Made by a program: the position numbers and the translations under genes. From positions 30,498 to 94,497 of the forward strand of contig NZ_LMOG01000019.1 of the NCBI RefSeq assembly GCF_001423495.1: DNA of 64,000 bases, given 5' to 3'. The DNA is from Xanthomonas sp. Leaf131. GTDB taxonomy: Bacteria; Pseudomonadota; Gammaproteobacteria; Xanthomonadales; Xanthomonadaceae. The number at the start of each line of letters is the position of its first letter. Positions within the stretch are counted from its first letter, which is position 1. Positions 7,590 through 15,664 of this stretch are shown here, in pieces. The notes beneath the pieces are model-generated. The model was not told the DNA's origin and made no database searches. It saw nothing but the letters and a program-made list of their open reading frames with translations.

Positions 7590-10199
7590 ATGTCAGCTTC
7601 CCACTCTACCGATCGTTGGATCGTCCTCAAGTTCGGCGGCACCTCGGTGTCGCGTCGTCATCGCTGGGACACGATTGGAAAACTGGCGAGCAAACGGGCC
7701 AACGAGACCGGCGGCCGTGTGCTGGTGGTGGTGTCCGCGCTGTCGGGCGTGACCAACGAACTCACCGCGATTGCCGATGGCGCCGCCGATAGCGCGCAGC
7801 GCGTGGCCGCGCTGGAGCAGCGTCATCGCGCGTTCCTGGCCGAGCTGGAACTGGACGCCGATGCGGTGTTGGGCGAGCGACTCGCCGCATTGCATGCATT
7901 GCTGGCCGATGCGCGCGCCGCATCGCGCACGCTGGACTGGCAGGCCGAGGTGCTGGGGCAGGGCGAGTTGCTGTCCTCCACCATCGGCGCGGCGTATCTG
8001 CATGCCAGCGGCCTGGATATGGGCTGGCTGGACGCGCGCCAGTGGTTGTCGGCATTGCCGGCGCAGCCCAATCAGAGCGAATGGTCCAAGCGCCTGTCGG
8101 TGTCCTGCCAATGGCAGTCCGATGCGCACTGGCGCGCGCGTTTCGATGCGCAGCCTACGCGCTTGCTGATCACCCAGGGCTTCATTTCGCGGCACGCCGA
8201 TGGCGGTACCGCGATTCTGGGGCGCGGCGGTTCGGATACCTCGGCGGCGTATTTCGGTGCGCTGCTCGGCGCCAGCCGGGTGGAAATCTGGACCGATGTG
8301 CCTGGCATGTTCAGCGCCAATCCCAAAGAGGTGCCGGACGCGCGGCTGCTGACCCGCCTGGACTATTACGAAGCGCAGGAAATCGCCACTACTGGCGCCA
8401 AGGTGCTGCACCCGCGCTCGATCAAACCATGCCGCGATTCCGGCGTGCCGATGGCGATCCTGGACACCGAGCGCCCCGATCTGCCGGGCACCAGCATCGA
8501 CGGCAATGCCGAGCCGGTGCTGGGCGTCAAGGCGATCAGCCGCCGCAACGGCATCGTGCTGGTGTCGATGGAAGGCATCGGCATGTGGCAGCAGGTCGGC
8601 TTCCTGGCCGATGTGTTTACGCTGTTCAAGAAGCATGGCCTGTCGGTGGATCTGATCGGTTCGGCCGAGACCAATGTCACGGTGTCGCTGGACCCGTCCG
8701 AGAACCTGGTCAACACCGATGTGTTGGCGGCGTTGTCGGCCGACCTGTCGCAGATCTGCAAGGTCAAGATCATTGTTCCTTGCGCGGCGATCACCCTGGT
8801 CGGGCGCGGCATGCGCTCGCTGCTGCACAAGCTCTCCGATGTGTGGGCAACGTTCGGTCAGGAACGCGTGCACATGATTTCGCAGTCGTCCAACGACTTG
8901 AACCTGACCTTCGTCATCGACGAAGCCGATGCCGATGGCCTGCTGCCGATCCTGCATGCGGAGTTGATCGACAGCGGCGCGATGCCGGTGAGCGAAGGCG
9001 AGGTGTTCGGCCCGCGCTGGCGCGAGATCATCGGCTCGGTGCGGCCGCGGCCAACGCCGTGGTGGCATGCCGAGCGCGCGCATCTGCTCTCGCTGTCCAA
9101 GGCCGGCACGCCGCGTTACGCGTATCACCTGCCCACGGTGCGTGCGCGTGCGCAGGCATTGGCGCAGATTGCCGCAGTGGATCAGCGCTATTACGCGATC
9201 AAGGCCAATGCGCATCCGGCGATCTTGATGGCGCTGGAACAGGCCGGTTTCGGGCTGGAATGCGTTTCGCACGGCGAGCTGCGCCGCGTGTTCGATACCT
9301 TGCCCGAGCTGTCGCCGCGGCGCGTGTTGTTCACCCCGAGCTTTGCGCCCAAGGCCGAATACGAAGCCGGCTTTGCGCTGGGCGTGACCGTGACCGTGGA
9401 CAATGTCGAAGCGCTGCAGCGCTGGCCGGAGGTGTTCCGCGGCCGCAACGTGTGGTTGCGCATCGACCTGGGGCATGGCGACGGGCATCACGAGAAGGTC
9501 AACACCGGCGGCAAGGCGTCCAAGTTCGGCCTGTCCTCCACGCGCGTGGATGAGTTCGTGGAAGTGGCGCGCACGCTTGAGGTCACCATCACCGGCGTGC
9601 ATGCGCATCTGGGCAGTGGCGTGGAGACTGGCGAACACTGGCGGATGATGTACGACGAACTGGCCGGTTTTGCGCGCCGCATCGGCACAGTGGAAACCAT
9701 CGACATCGGTGGCGGCCTGCCAATTCCGTACAGCGCCGAAGACGAGCCGTTCGATCTGGAGGTCTGGGCCAAGGGCCTGGCCGAGGTCAAGGCCGTGCAT
9801 CCAGGCTATCGCCTGGCAATCGAGCCGGGCCGGTATCTGGTGGCCGAGGCCGGCGTGCTGCTGGCGCAAGTCACTCAGGTGGTCGAGAAGGATGGCGTGC
9901 AGCGTGTGGGCCTGGATGCAGGCATGAACACGCTGATCCGCCCGGCGCTGTATGACGCCTGGCACGACATCGAAAACCTCAGCCAGCTCGATACGCCTGC
10001 CGATGGTGCGTTCGATATCGTCGGGCCGATCTGCGAATCCTCCGATGTGTTCGGCAAGCGCCGTCGTTTGCCTGCCGCCACCGCGCCGGGCGATGTAATG
10101 CTGGTGGCCGATGCCGGTGCCTACGGGTATTCGATGGCCAGCACCTACAACCAGCGCGAATTGCCGCGCGAAGAGGTGATCGATGCGCCCGCAGGCTGA
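7590..10199 (+). CDS. lysA: bifunctional aspartate kinase / diaminopimelate decarboxylase
   Basis: An 869-residue fusion that carries the first and last enzymes of lysine synthesis. Residues ~10-290 are an aspartokinase with KFGGTS at 14-19 and GRGGSDTSAAYFGALLGA near 212. Residues ~300-460 hold ACT-like regulatory segments, where lysine feedback would be expected. From ~490 to the end is a PLP-dependent decarboxylase with YYAIKANAHP (PLP lysine at 538), HLGSGVETGEHW, the glycine-rich phosphate loop IDIGGGLPIPY and IEPGRYLVAEAG. Such fusions are characteristic of Xanthomonas and Xylella. Its last 17 bp overlap the start of a small membrane gene and the murL-murD2 genes follow, so this strand serves cell-wall and lysine precursors together. 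Confidence 0.96.
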   Translation: MSASHSTDRWIVLKFGGTSVSRRHRWDTIGKLASKRANETGGRVLVVVSALSGVTNELTAIADGAADSAQRVAALEQRHRAFLAELELDADAVLGERLAALHALLADARAASRTLDWQAEVLGQGELLSSTIGAAYLHASGLDMGWLDARQWLSALPAQPNQSEWSKRLSVSCQWQSDAHWRARFDAQPTRLLITQGFISRHADGGTAILGRGGSDTSAAYFGALLGASRVEIWTDVPGMFSANPKEVPDARLLTRLDYYEAQEIATTGAKVLHPRSIKPCRDSGVPMAILDTERPDLPGTSIDGNAEPVLGVKAISRRNGIVLVSMEGIGMWQQVGFLADVFTLFKKHGLSVDLIGSAETNVTVSLDPSENLVNTDVLAALSADLSQICKVKIIVPCAAITLVGRGMRSLLHKLSDVWATFGQERVHMISQSSNDLNLTFVIDEADADGLLPILHAELIDSGAMPVSEGEVFGPRWREIIGSVRPRPTPWWHAERAHLLSLSKAGTPRYAYHLPTVRARAQALAQIAAVDQRYYAIKANAHPAILMALEQAGFGLECVSHGELRRVFDTLPELSPRRVLFTPSFAPKAEYEAGFALGVTVTVDNVEALQRWPEVFRGRNVWLRIDLGHGDGHHEKVNTGGKASKFGLSSTRVDEFVEVARTLEVTITGVHAHLGSGVETGEHWRMMYDELAGFARRIGTVETIDIGGGLPIPYSAEDEPFDLEVWAKGLAEVKAVHPGYRLAIEPGRYLVAEAGVLLAQVTQVVEKDGVQRVGLDAGMNTLIRPALYDAWHDIENLSQLDTPADGAFDIVGPICESSDVFGKRRRLPAATAPGDVMLVADAGAYGYSMASTYNQRELPREEVIDAPAG

Positions 10200-10641
10200 G
10201 TTCATCGCGCTCAGCACGCTGGCCGGTGGTGTTGCGATGATGTTCGCCACCGCGCTCCAACAACTGAGCTTTGGCATGCTGTGGTCCGATACGTTCAAAT
10301 GGGCGCTGCCGGCGCTGGTTGCTGCCGGTATCGGTGCGTGGTTGGCCTTGCGTTGGCAACGTCGAGGCAATGCGCCGGTTCCTACGCGTCGCAGTGGCGG
10401 GATGGCGGTGCGCACGGTGCTGTTGAGTGCGCTGAGCTATGTGCCGGCAGTGGCGCTGTATCTCGCAGTCGCCTTTGCGGTGTCTGGCGATGCAACGGCC
10501 GGACGCCTGGATGTGTTGTTGTTGGCGGTGCTGTTCGGTTGCCTGCCGCTGCTGTGGGCGGCGGTGCCGTTTTCCATGATTGAATATGTCCTGTGCCGGC
10601 GTTATCTGCGTCGCGTACGTGTTCTTGCAGGTAGTCCATGA
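10183..10641 (+). CDS. small four-helix membrane protein of unknown function
   Basis: A 152-residue hydrophobic protein with about four predicted membrane segments: TLAGGVAMMFATAL, the ALPALVAAGIGAWLAL stretch, VLLSALSYVPAVALYLAVAF and VLLLAVLFGCLPLLWAAVPF. A basic loop (RWQRRGNAPVPTRRSGG) separates helices 2 and 3, and the tail is arginine-rich. I recognise no family. Its start overlaps the end of the fused lysine gene by 17 bp and its stop overlaps murL by 4 bp (ATGA), so it is translated from the same message as the peptidoglycan-precursor enzymes. Confidence 0.82.
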   Translation: MRPQAEFIALSTLAGGVAMMFATALQQLSFGMLWSDTFKWALPALVAAGIGAWLALRWQRRGNAPVPTRRSGGMAVRTVLLSALSYVPAVALYLAVAFAVSGDATAGRLDVLLLAVLFGCLPLLWAAVPFSMIEYVLCRRYLRRVRVLAGSP

Positions 10642-11993
10642 GCGCTTTCGACAAACACCAGATCTCCACTTTTCGTTTCGTGCGTTGCGCACTCGATGCG
10701 CAGACCGGCGTGGCGACGCTGGTGTATGCCTTCGATCAAGGCCCGGAGCTGGTCGAGACCGTTGCAATACCGGGCGCTCCGTTCTTGCTGGACGGTGCGC
10801 ATGCCGCTGCCGTGCAGCAGGCGCTGCGCATCCTGCATCTCATCGCGGGTGTGAGTTATTTCAAGGCCGCGGTGCCGCCGACCATCCAGATCGACGACTA
10901 CGCCATCGATGCCGACACCGCTGCGCTGGTGGAGAGCGTCTATCTGCATGGCCTGGGCGAGTTCGCCTATCGCAATGGCTTGAACCTGCACGGCAAGATC
11001 CACTTTCCGGTCGGCACACAAACTGCTGGCGATGCGCCTGTGATCGGCCTGCGCGAGCATGCCTTGGTCGCCATCGGTGGCGGCAAGGATTCGCTGGTCA
11101 GTATCGAAGCGCTGCGGCATGCTGGCATCGATCAGACCGTGAGCTGGATAGGCGGCTCGCAGCTGATCCGCGCCTGCGCCGAGCGCACCGGGTTGCCGGT
11201 ACTCAATATCGGCCGCGTGCTGGCGTCCGAGTTGTTCGAACTCAATCGCCAGGGTGCCTGGAACGGGCATATTCCGGTCACTGCGGTGAACTCGGCGATT
11301 CTTGTGCTGGCTGCGTTGCTCAATGGTGTGGATCAAGTGGTGTTCTCCAACGAGCGTTCGGCCAGTTATGGCAGCCAGATTCCCGGCACCGGTGAGGTCA
11401 ATCACCAATGGTCCAAGGGCTGGGCGTTCGAGCAGGCATTCGGCGATTACGTGCGGCGGCATGTGGCCGCTGACCTGCGTTACTACTCGTTGCTGCGGCC
11501 GTTGTCGGAGTTGGCGGTGGCGCGCCAGTTCGCCAAGACCGATCATTACGACGCGCATTTTTCCAGCTGCAACCGCAACTTCCACATCATGGGCGAGCGC
11601 CCGGTGCATCGCTGGTGCGGGGTGTGCCCGAAGTGCCATTTCGTGTTTCTGGCGCTGGCCCCGTTCATGCCCAAGACGCGTCTGGTCAATATCTTCGGGC
11701 GCAATCTGCTCGACGATCCCGCACAGGCCGGCGGCTACGATGCGTTGCTGGAGTTCCAGGATCACAAACCGTTCGAATGCGTGGGCGAGGGCCGCGAATC
11801 GCGTGCGGCCATGGCGGTGCTGGCCGGCCGCGCCGAGTGGAAGGAAGACGCGTTGGTGAAGCGCTTCATTCGCGAGATCCAGCCGCAGCTGGACCAGCAG
11901 GACCTGCAAGTGGAGCCGTTGATGGCCATTGATGGCGAGCACCGGATTCCGTCGGCGCTGTGGGAGCGCGTGCGTGCGAATTTCGCAGCTTGA
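10638..11993 (+). CDS. murL: UDP-MurNAc-L-Ala-L-Glu epimerase MurL
   Basis: A 451-residue enzyme that epimerises the terminal L-Glu of UDP-MurNAc-L-Ala-L-Glu to D-Glu in an ATP-dependent reaction. This route was described in Xanthomonas oryzae as a replacement for glutamate racemase plus classical MurD. Visible features are a PP-loop-like motif GGGKDS at residues 147-152, fitting adenylation of the glutamate carboxylate, and a cysteine cluster [11 protein letters not shown] near residues 325-335. It begins inside the previous gene (ATGA overlap) and overlaps murD2 by 20 bp. Identification rests on sequence features plus this exact murL-murD2 gene order. Confidence 0.93.
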   Translation: MSAFDKHQISTFRFVRCALDAQTGVATLVYAFDQGPELVETVAIPGAPFLLDGAHAAAVQQALRILHLIAGVSYFKAAVPPTIQIDDYAIDADTAALVESVYLHGLGEFAYRNGLNLHGKIHFPVGTQTAGDAPVIGLREHALVAIGGGKDSLVSIEALRHAGIDQTVSWIGGSQLIRACAERTGLPVLNIGRVLASELFELNRQGAWNGHIPVTAVNSAILVLAALLNGVDQVVFSNERSASYGSQIPGTGEVNHQWSKGWAFEQAFGDYVRRHVAADLRYYSLLRPLSELAVARQFAKTDHYDAHFSSCNRNFHIMGERPVHRWCGVCPKCHFVFLALAPFMPKTRLVNIFGRNLLDDPAQAGGYDALLEFQDHKPFECVGEGRESRAAMAVLAGRAEWKEDALVKRFIREIQPQLDQQDLQVEPLMAIDGEHRIPSALWERVRANFAA

Positions 11994-13383
11994 GGGCAAG
12001 TCAGTTGCGTTATGGGGCTGGGGACGCGAAGGGCGCGCTGCGTATCGCGCACTGCGCGCCGCGTTACCCACGCAAGCGCTGACGGTGTTCTGCAATGCTG
12101 AAGAAGCGCGCGAGCTGGATGCGCTTTCCGACGCTGCGTTGCATGTCGAAACCGAGGCCAGCGCGCAGGCGCTGGGCCGATTCGAGGTCGTGGTGAAATC
12201 GCCCGGCATCAGTCCGTATCGCACCGAGGCGCAAACCGCCGCAGCCGAAGACGGTACCCGGTTCATCGGCGGCACCGCGTTGTGGTTTGCCGAGCATGCG
12301 CAGCCTGATGGCGATGTGCCCGGCACCATCTGCGTCACCGGCACCAAGGGCAAGAGCACCACCACCGCGCTGCTGGCGCATCTGTTGCGCGCGGCCGGGC
12401 ATCGCACCGCGCTGGTCGGCAATATCGGCCAACCGCTATTGGAAGTATTGGCGCCGCAACCGCCACCGACGTACTGGGCGATCGAGTTGTCCAGCTATCA
12501 AACCGGTGAAGTCGGGCGCAGCGGCGCGCGTCCCGAGCTGGCACTGGTGTTGAACCTGTTTCCCGAGCATCTGGACTGGCATGGCGACGAGGCGCGCTAT
12601 GTGCGCGACAAGCTGTCGCTGGTCACCGAAGGCCGCCCACGCATTGCCTTGCTCAACGCTGCCGACCCGTATCTGACGCAGCTGCAGTTGCCCGATAGCC
12701 AGGTGCGCTGGTTCAACCATCCCGACGGCTGGCATCTGCGCGGCGATGTGGTCTATCGCGGCGAACAGGCAATCTTCGATACCGCCGATGTGCCGCTGCC
12801 GGGCGAACACAATCGACGCAATCTGTGCGCGGTGCTCGCTGCATTGGAAGCGCTGGGTCTGGATGCGGCAGCGCTGGCGCCGGCCGCACTGACATTTCGC
12901 CCGTTGCCGAACCGCCTGCAGTTGCTTGGCAGCGTGGATGGCATCAGCTACGTCAACGACTCGATCAGCACTACGCCGCATGCCTCGTTGGCGGCGCTTG
13001 CGTGTTTTGCGCAGCGTCGCGTGGCTTTGCTGGTTGGTGGGCACGACCGCGGTCTGGATTGGCACGATTTCGCGCAACACATGGCGCAGCAGGCACCGCT
13101 GGAAATCGTCACCATGGGGGGCAATGGGCCGCGTATCCACACGCTGCTGGCTCCGTTGGCGCAAGCCGGTCGCTTCGGTCTGCATGCCGCCGACGATCTG
13201 GAACATGCCATGCGGCTGGCGCGCGATGCGTTGGGCGAGCAGGGCGGGGTGGTGTTGCTGTCGCCAGGTGCGCCCAGCTTCGGCGCGTATAGCGATTACG
13301 TCGCGCGCGGCCGGCATTTTGCCCAGCTGGCCGGTTTCGACCCGGCCGCGATCAGCTCGATTTCTGGATTGGGCGTGCAGTAG
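11974..13383 (+). CDS. murD2: UDP-MurNAc-L-Ala--L-glutamate ligase MurD2
   Basis: A 469-residue Mur ligase that adds L-glutamate to UDP-MurNAc-L-alanine, in contrast to classical MurD, which uses D-glutamate. The ATP loop is [42 protein letters not shown] and [16 protein letters not shown] are the ligase motifs, with GGHDRGLDW in the C-terminal domain. The GTG at 11974 is chosen because it gives [20 protein letters not shown], a typical N-terminal Rossmann start. An ATG at 11929 in the same frame adds only residues that overlap MurL. The 20-bp overlap with murL implies coupled translation of ligase and epimerase. Confidence 0.93.
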   Translation: MRISQLEGKSVALWGWGREGRAAYRALRAALPTQALTVFCNAEEARELDALSDAALHVETEASAQALGRFEVVVKSPGISPYRTEAQTAAAEDGTRFIGGTALWFAEHAQPDGDVPGTICVTGTKGKSTTTALLAHLLRAAGHRTALVGNIGQPLLEVLAPQPPPTYWAIELSSYQTGEVGRSGARPELALVLNLFPEHLDWHGDEARYVRDKLSLVTEGRPRIALLNAADPYLTQLQLPDSQVRWFNHPDGWHLRGDVVYRGEQAIFDTADVPLPGEHNRRNLCAVLAALEALGLDAAALAPAALTFRPLPNRLQLLGSVDGISYVNDSISTTPHASLAALACFAQRRVALLVGGHDRGLDWHDFAQHMAQQAPLEIVTMGGNGPRIHTLLAPLAQAGRFGLHAADDLEHAMRLARDALGEQGGVVLLSPGAPSFGAYSDYVARGRHFAQLAGFDPAAISSISGLGVQ

Positions 13384-13390
13384 GTTTTAT

Positions 13391-13409
13391 CGGCACCGAT
13401 CAGGTGCCG
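13391..13409. terminator. short stem-loop between convergent murD2 and the prenyl synthase
   Basis: CGGCACC (13391-13397) pairs with GGTGCCG (13403-13409) over a 5-base loop, 7 bases after the murD2 stop. No T-run follows in either direction. The remaining space to 13573 has no supportable gene on either strand. Confidence 0.4.
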
Positions 13410-13573
13410 ATCGATGCAGGCCAGCAGGTACACCAGTGGCGGTTTTCCCACTCACCCGGCAAGCGTGCCGGTGCCGGCAGTCCGTGCAACCTGCGTGCGG
13501 CCAGTGCGCATTCTGCAGGACGATCTCTTCAACGGTCGTTTGGGCGATTGATGCATCGCCCAACGCCGCTCGA

Positions 13574-14572
13574 TCAATGCGTGCGTTCCACCGCATAACG
13601 CGCCAGGCCGCGTAGCGCGGCAACCGCAGGGCTGGCCGGCAAGCCATCCAATGCCTGTTCGGCAGCGGCGGCATATTCGGCCGCGCGTTGGCGGCTGTAG
13701 TCCAGGCCGCCGGTGGCGTGGATCGCCGCCAGCACTTCGGGCATTGCGCTCGCATCGCCTTGTTCGACGATCTGGCGCAAGCGCTCCCTGGTGGTCGCAT
13801 CCGAGTGCGCCATGGCGTGGATCAGCGGCAAGGTGGCCTTGCCCTCGGCCAGATCGTCGCCCAGGTTCTTGCCCAGGTCGGTGGCATCGGCGGCGTAGTC
13901 GAGCACGTCGTCGGCGATCTGGAAGGCGAAGCCAAGCTGCATGCCGTAGTCGTACAGGCGCTGCTGCACGTCGGCATCTGCGCCCGAGGCCAGCGCGCCC
14001 AGGCGCGTGCCAGCGGCGAACAACACCGCGGTCTTGCGCTCGATCACGCGTAGGTAGGCGGCTTCGTCGGTGTCGGGGTTATGCACGTGCAATAGCTGCA
14101 GTACCTCGCCCTCGGCAATGCGGTTGGTGGTGTCGGCTAGGATCTGCATGACTTCCATGCGATCGAGCTCGACCATCAACTGGAAGCTGCGCGAATACAG
14201 GAAGTCGCCGACCAATACGCTGGGCGCATTGCCCCACAGCGCGTTGGCGGTGCTGCGGCCGCGGCGCAGGTCCGATTCGTCCACCACGTCGTCGTGCAGC
14301 AGCGTGGAGGTGTGGATGAACTCGACGATTGCCGCCAGCTGATGGTGTTCCGGGCCGGAGCCGCCAGCGGCGTGACCGGCCAGCATCACCAGCATCGGGC
14401 GCAGGCGTTTGCCACCGGCGGAGATGATGTGATCGGCAATCTGGTTGATCAGCACGACGTCCGAGGCCAGGCGGCGACGGATCAGCGCGTCGACCGCAGC
14501 CATGTCGGGCGCAGCGAGGGACTGGATCTGGGGCAGGCCCAGGACGGTGGGGAGATCTTCGGCGATGGTCAT
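13574..14572 (-). CDS. ispB: polyprenyl diphosphate synthase (octaprenyl type, IspB-like)
   Basis: A 332-residue trans-prenyltransferase that makes the isoprenoid side chain of ubiquinone by condensing IPP units. The first aspartate-rich motif lies in LLHDDVVDESDLRRG (about residues 89-103) and the second in FQIADDVLDYAADATDLG (near 215). GGKRLRPMLVMLAG is the IPP-binding region near residue 52. The start at 14572 gives the normal family length and begins MTIAEDLP; a longer open frame upstream to 14842 is unsupported. It is divergent from ssb. The product chain length is inferred from genus knowledge (Q8), not from the sequence. Confidence 0.92.
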   Translation of the reverse strand: MTIAEDLPTVLGLPQIQSLAAPDMAAVDALIRRRLASDVVLINQIADHIISAGGKRLRPMLVMLAGHAAGGSGPEHHQLAAIVEFIHTSTLLHDDVVDESDLRRGRSTANALWGNAPSVLVGDFLYSRSFQLMVELDRMEVMQILADTTNRIAEGEVLQLLHVHNPDTDEAAYLRVIERKTAVLFAAGTRLGALASGADADVQQRLYDYGMQLGFAFQIADDVLDYAADATDLGKNLGDDLAEGKATLPLIHAMAHSDATTRERLRQIVEQGDASAMPEVLAAIHATGGLDYSRQRAAEYAAAAEQALDGLPASPAVAALRGLARYAVERTH

Positions 14573-14844
14573 GCGCAGGCGTTCGTGATGTGCGTCGATT
14601 ATAGGTGCCCGGGCCAGATCCGTCCCGCCGACGCGGTTGCCGGCCTTCACATCGGTTGCAAACCCTTGTCGCGCTTGATGCCGGCATGGCGCGGCACTGC
14701 CGGATTCCGACCTGGCTGCGCGGCATTCTCCGGCCTGTCTGTGCGCCGATGCGCCGATGTCGGGCGCAGGTAGGTGCGGTAACATTGGCACCAAGACATT
14801 CACCGCCGCGCCCCATTGGCGCCGGCGCACCATCGGAAGCATTT

Positions 14845-15369
14845 ATGGCCCGCGGCATCAACAAAGTCATCCTCGTCGGCAACCTCGGCAACGATCCCGA
14901 CACCAAGTACACCCAAGCCGGCATGGCGATCACCCGCGTGAGTCTGGCCACCACCAGCATGCGCAAGGACCGCGAGGGCAACAATCAGGAGCGCACCGAG
15001 TGGCATCGCGTGGTGTTCTTCGGAAAGCTGGGCGAAATTGCTGGCGAGTACCTGCGCAAGGGTTCGCAGGTCTATGTCGAAGGCGAGCTGCGTTACGACA
15101 AGTACACCGGCCAGGACGGCGTGGAAAAGTACAGCACCGACATCGTTGCCAACGAGATGCAGATGCTCGGCGGCCGTGGTGAAGGCGGCGGTGGCGGTGG
15201 CATGAGCGGCGATCGCCCGCAGCGCACCCAGGCACCGCGTCAGCAGCAGGGCGGTGGTGGTGGCGGTCAGGGCGGCGGTCAGGACTACGCCCCGCGTCGT
15301 CAGCAGCCGGCCCAGCAGCAGTCGGCACCGCCGATGGACGACTTTGCGGACGACGATATCCCGTTCTGA
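14845..15369 (+). CDS. ssb: single-stranded DNA-binding protein
   Basis: A 174-residue SSB that coats single-stranded DNA in replication and repair. Residues 1-~112 are the OB fold ([19 protein letters not shown], then [35 protein letters not shown]). A low-complexity Gly/Gln/Arg linker of ~50 residues follows, and the conserved acidic tip [10 protein letters not shown] ends the protein and docks partner proteins. The ATG at 14845 gives this canonical start. A strong intrinsic terminator follows at 15395-15432. Confidence 0.97.
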   Translation: MARGINKVILVGNLGNDPDTKYTQAGMAITRVSLATTSMRKDREGNNQERTEWHRVVFFGKLGEIAGEYLRKGSQVYVEGELRYDKYTGQDGVEKYSTDIVANEMQMLGGRGEGGGGGGMSGDRPQRTQAPRQQQGGGGGGQGGGQDYAPRRQQPAQQQSAPPMDDFADDDIPF

Positions 15370-15394
15370 GTTTTGCCAGCGCAGTCATGCAAAC

Positions 15395-15432
15395 AAAATC
15401 CCAGTAAGGTCGTGCGCCTACTGGGATTTTTT
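15395..15432 (+). terminator. intrinsic terminator of ssb
   Basis: AAAATCCCAGTA (15395-15406) pairs perfectly with TACTGGGATTTT (15419-15430), loop of 12 bases, and the 3' arm runs into TTTTTT. It starts 25 bases after the ssb stop codon. Confidence 0.93.
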
Positions 15433-15664
15433 GATGGTTACTCGGACTGTCGCTTCCCGATCAGGGTGGAGACGTCGCAGCAGGGCGGCAAGCAACTGGG
15501 CAGCGAGCGCCTTGACGTTGGAGTGCGTGCGGGCCTGTGGAAATGTTTGCGTGCTGTGAGAGGTGCCATAATTGCACGTCGTCTGCGTGCTGTTGGACGG
15601 CTTATCAGCCAGGGAACCCGCGTCCCCAGCCAGCGTCCCACTTCAAGCTGACCAGGTCTCCTGC

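Noticed and set aside
7593..10415. A 940-codon open frame antisense to the fused lysine gene
   Set aside because: Caused by high GC and codon bias of the sense gene. The translated sequence is His/Gln/Arg-rich without motifs.
13404..13598. Short plus-strand ORFs between murD2 and the prenyl synthase
   Set aside because: All frames were read. None has a ribosome binding site and a plausible protein, and part overlaps the 3' end of the prenyl synthase gene.
15541..15600. Sigma-70 promoter and Fur box upstream of the TonB receptor
   Set aside because: TTGCGT and CATAAT are only 14 bp apart, and no 19-bp Fur-type palindrome could be aligned.
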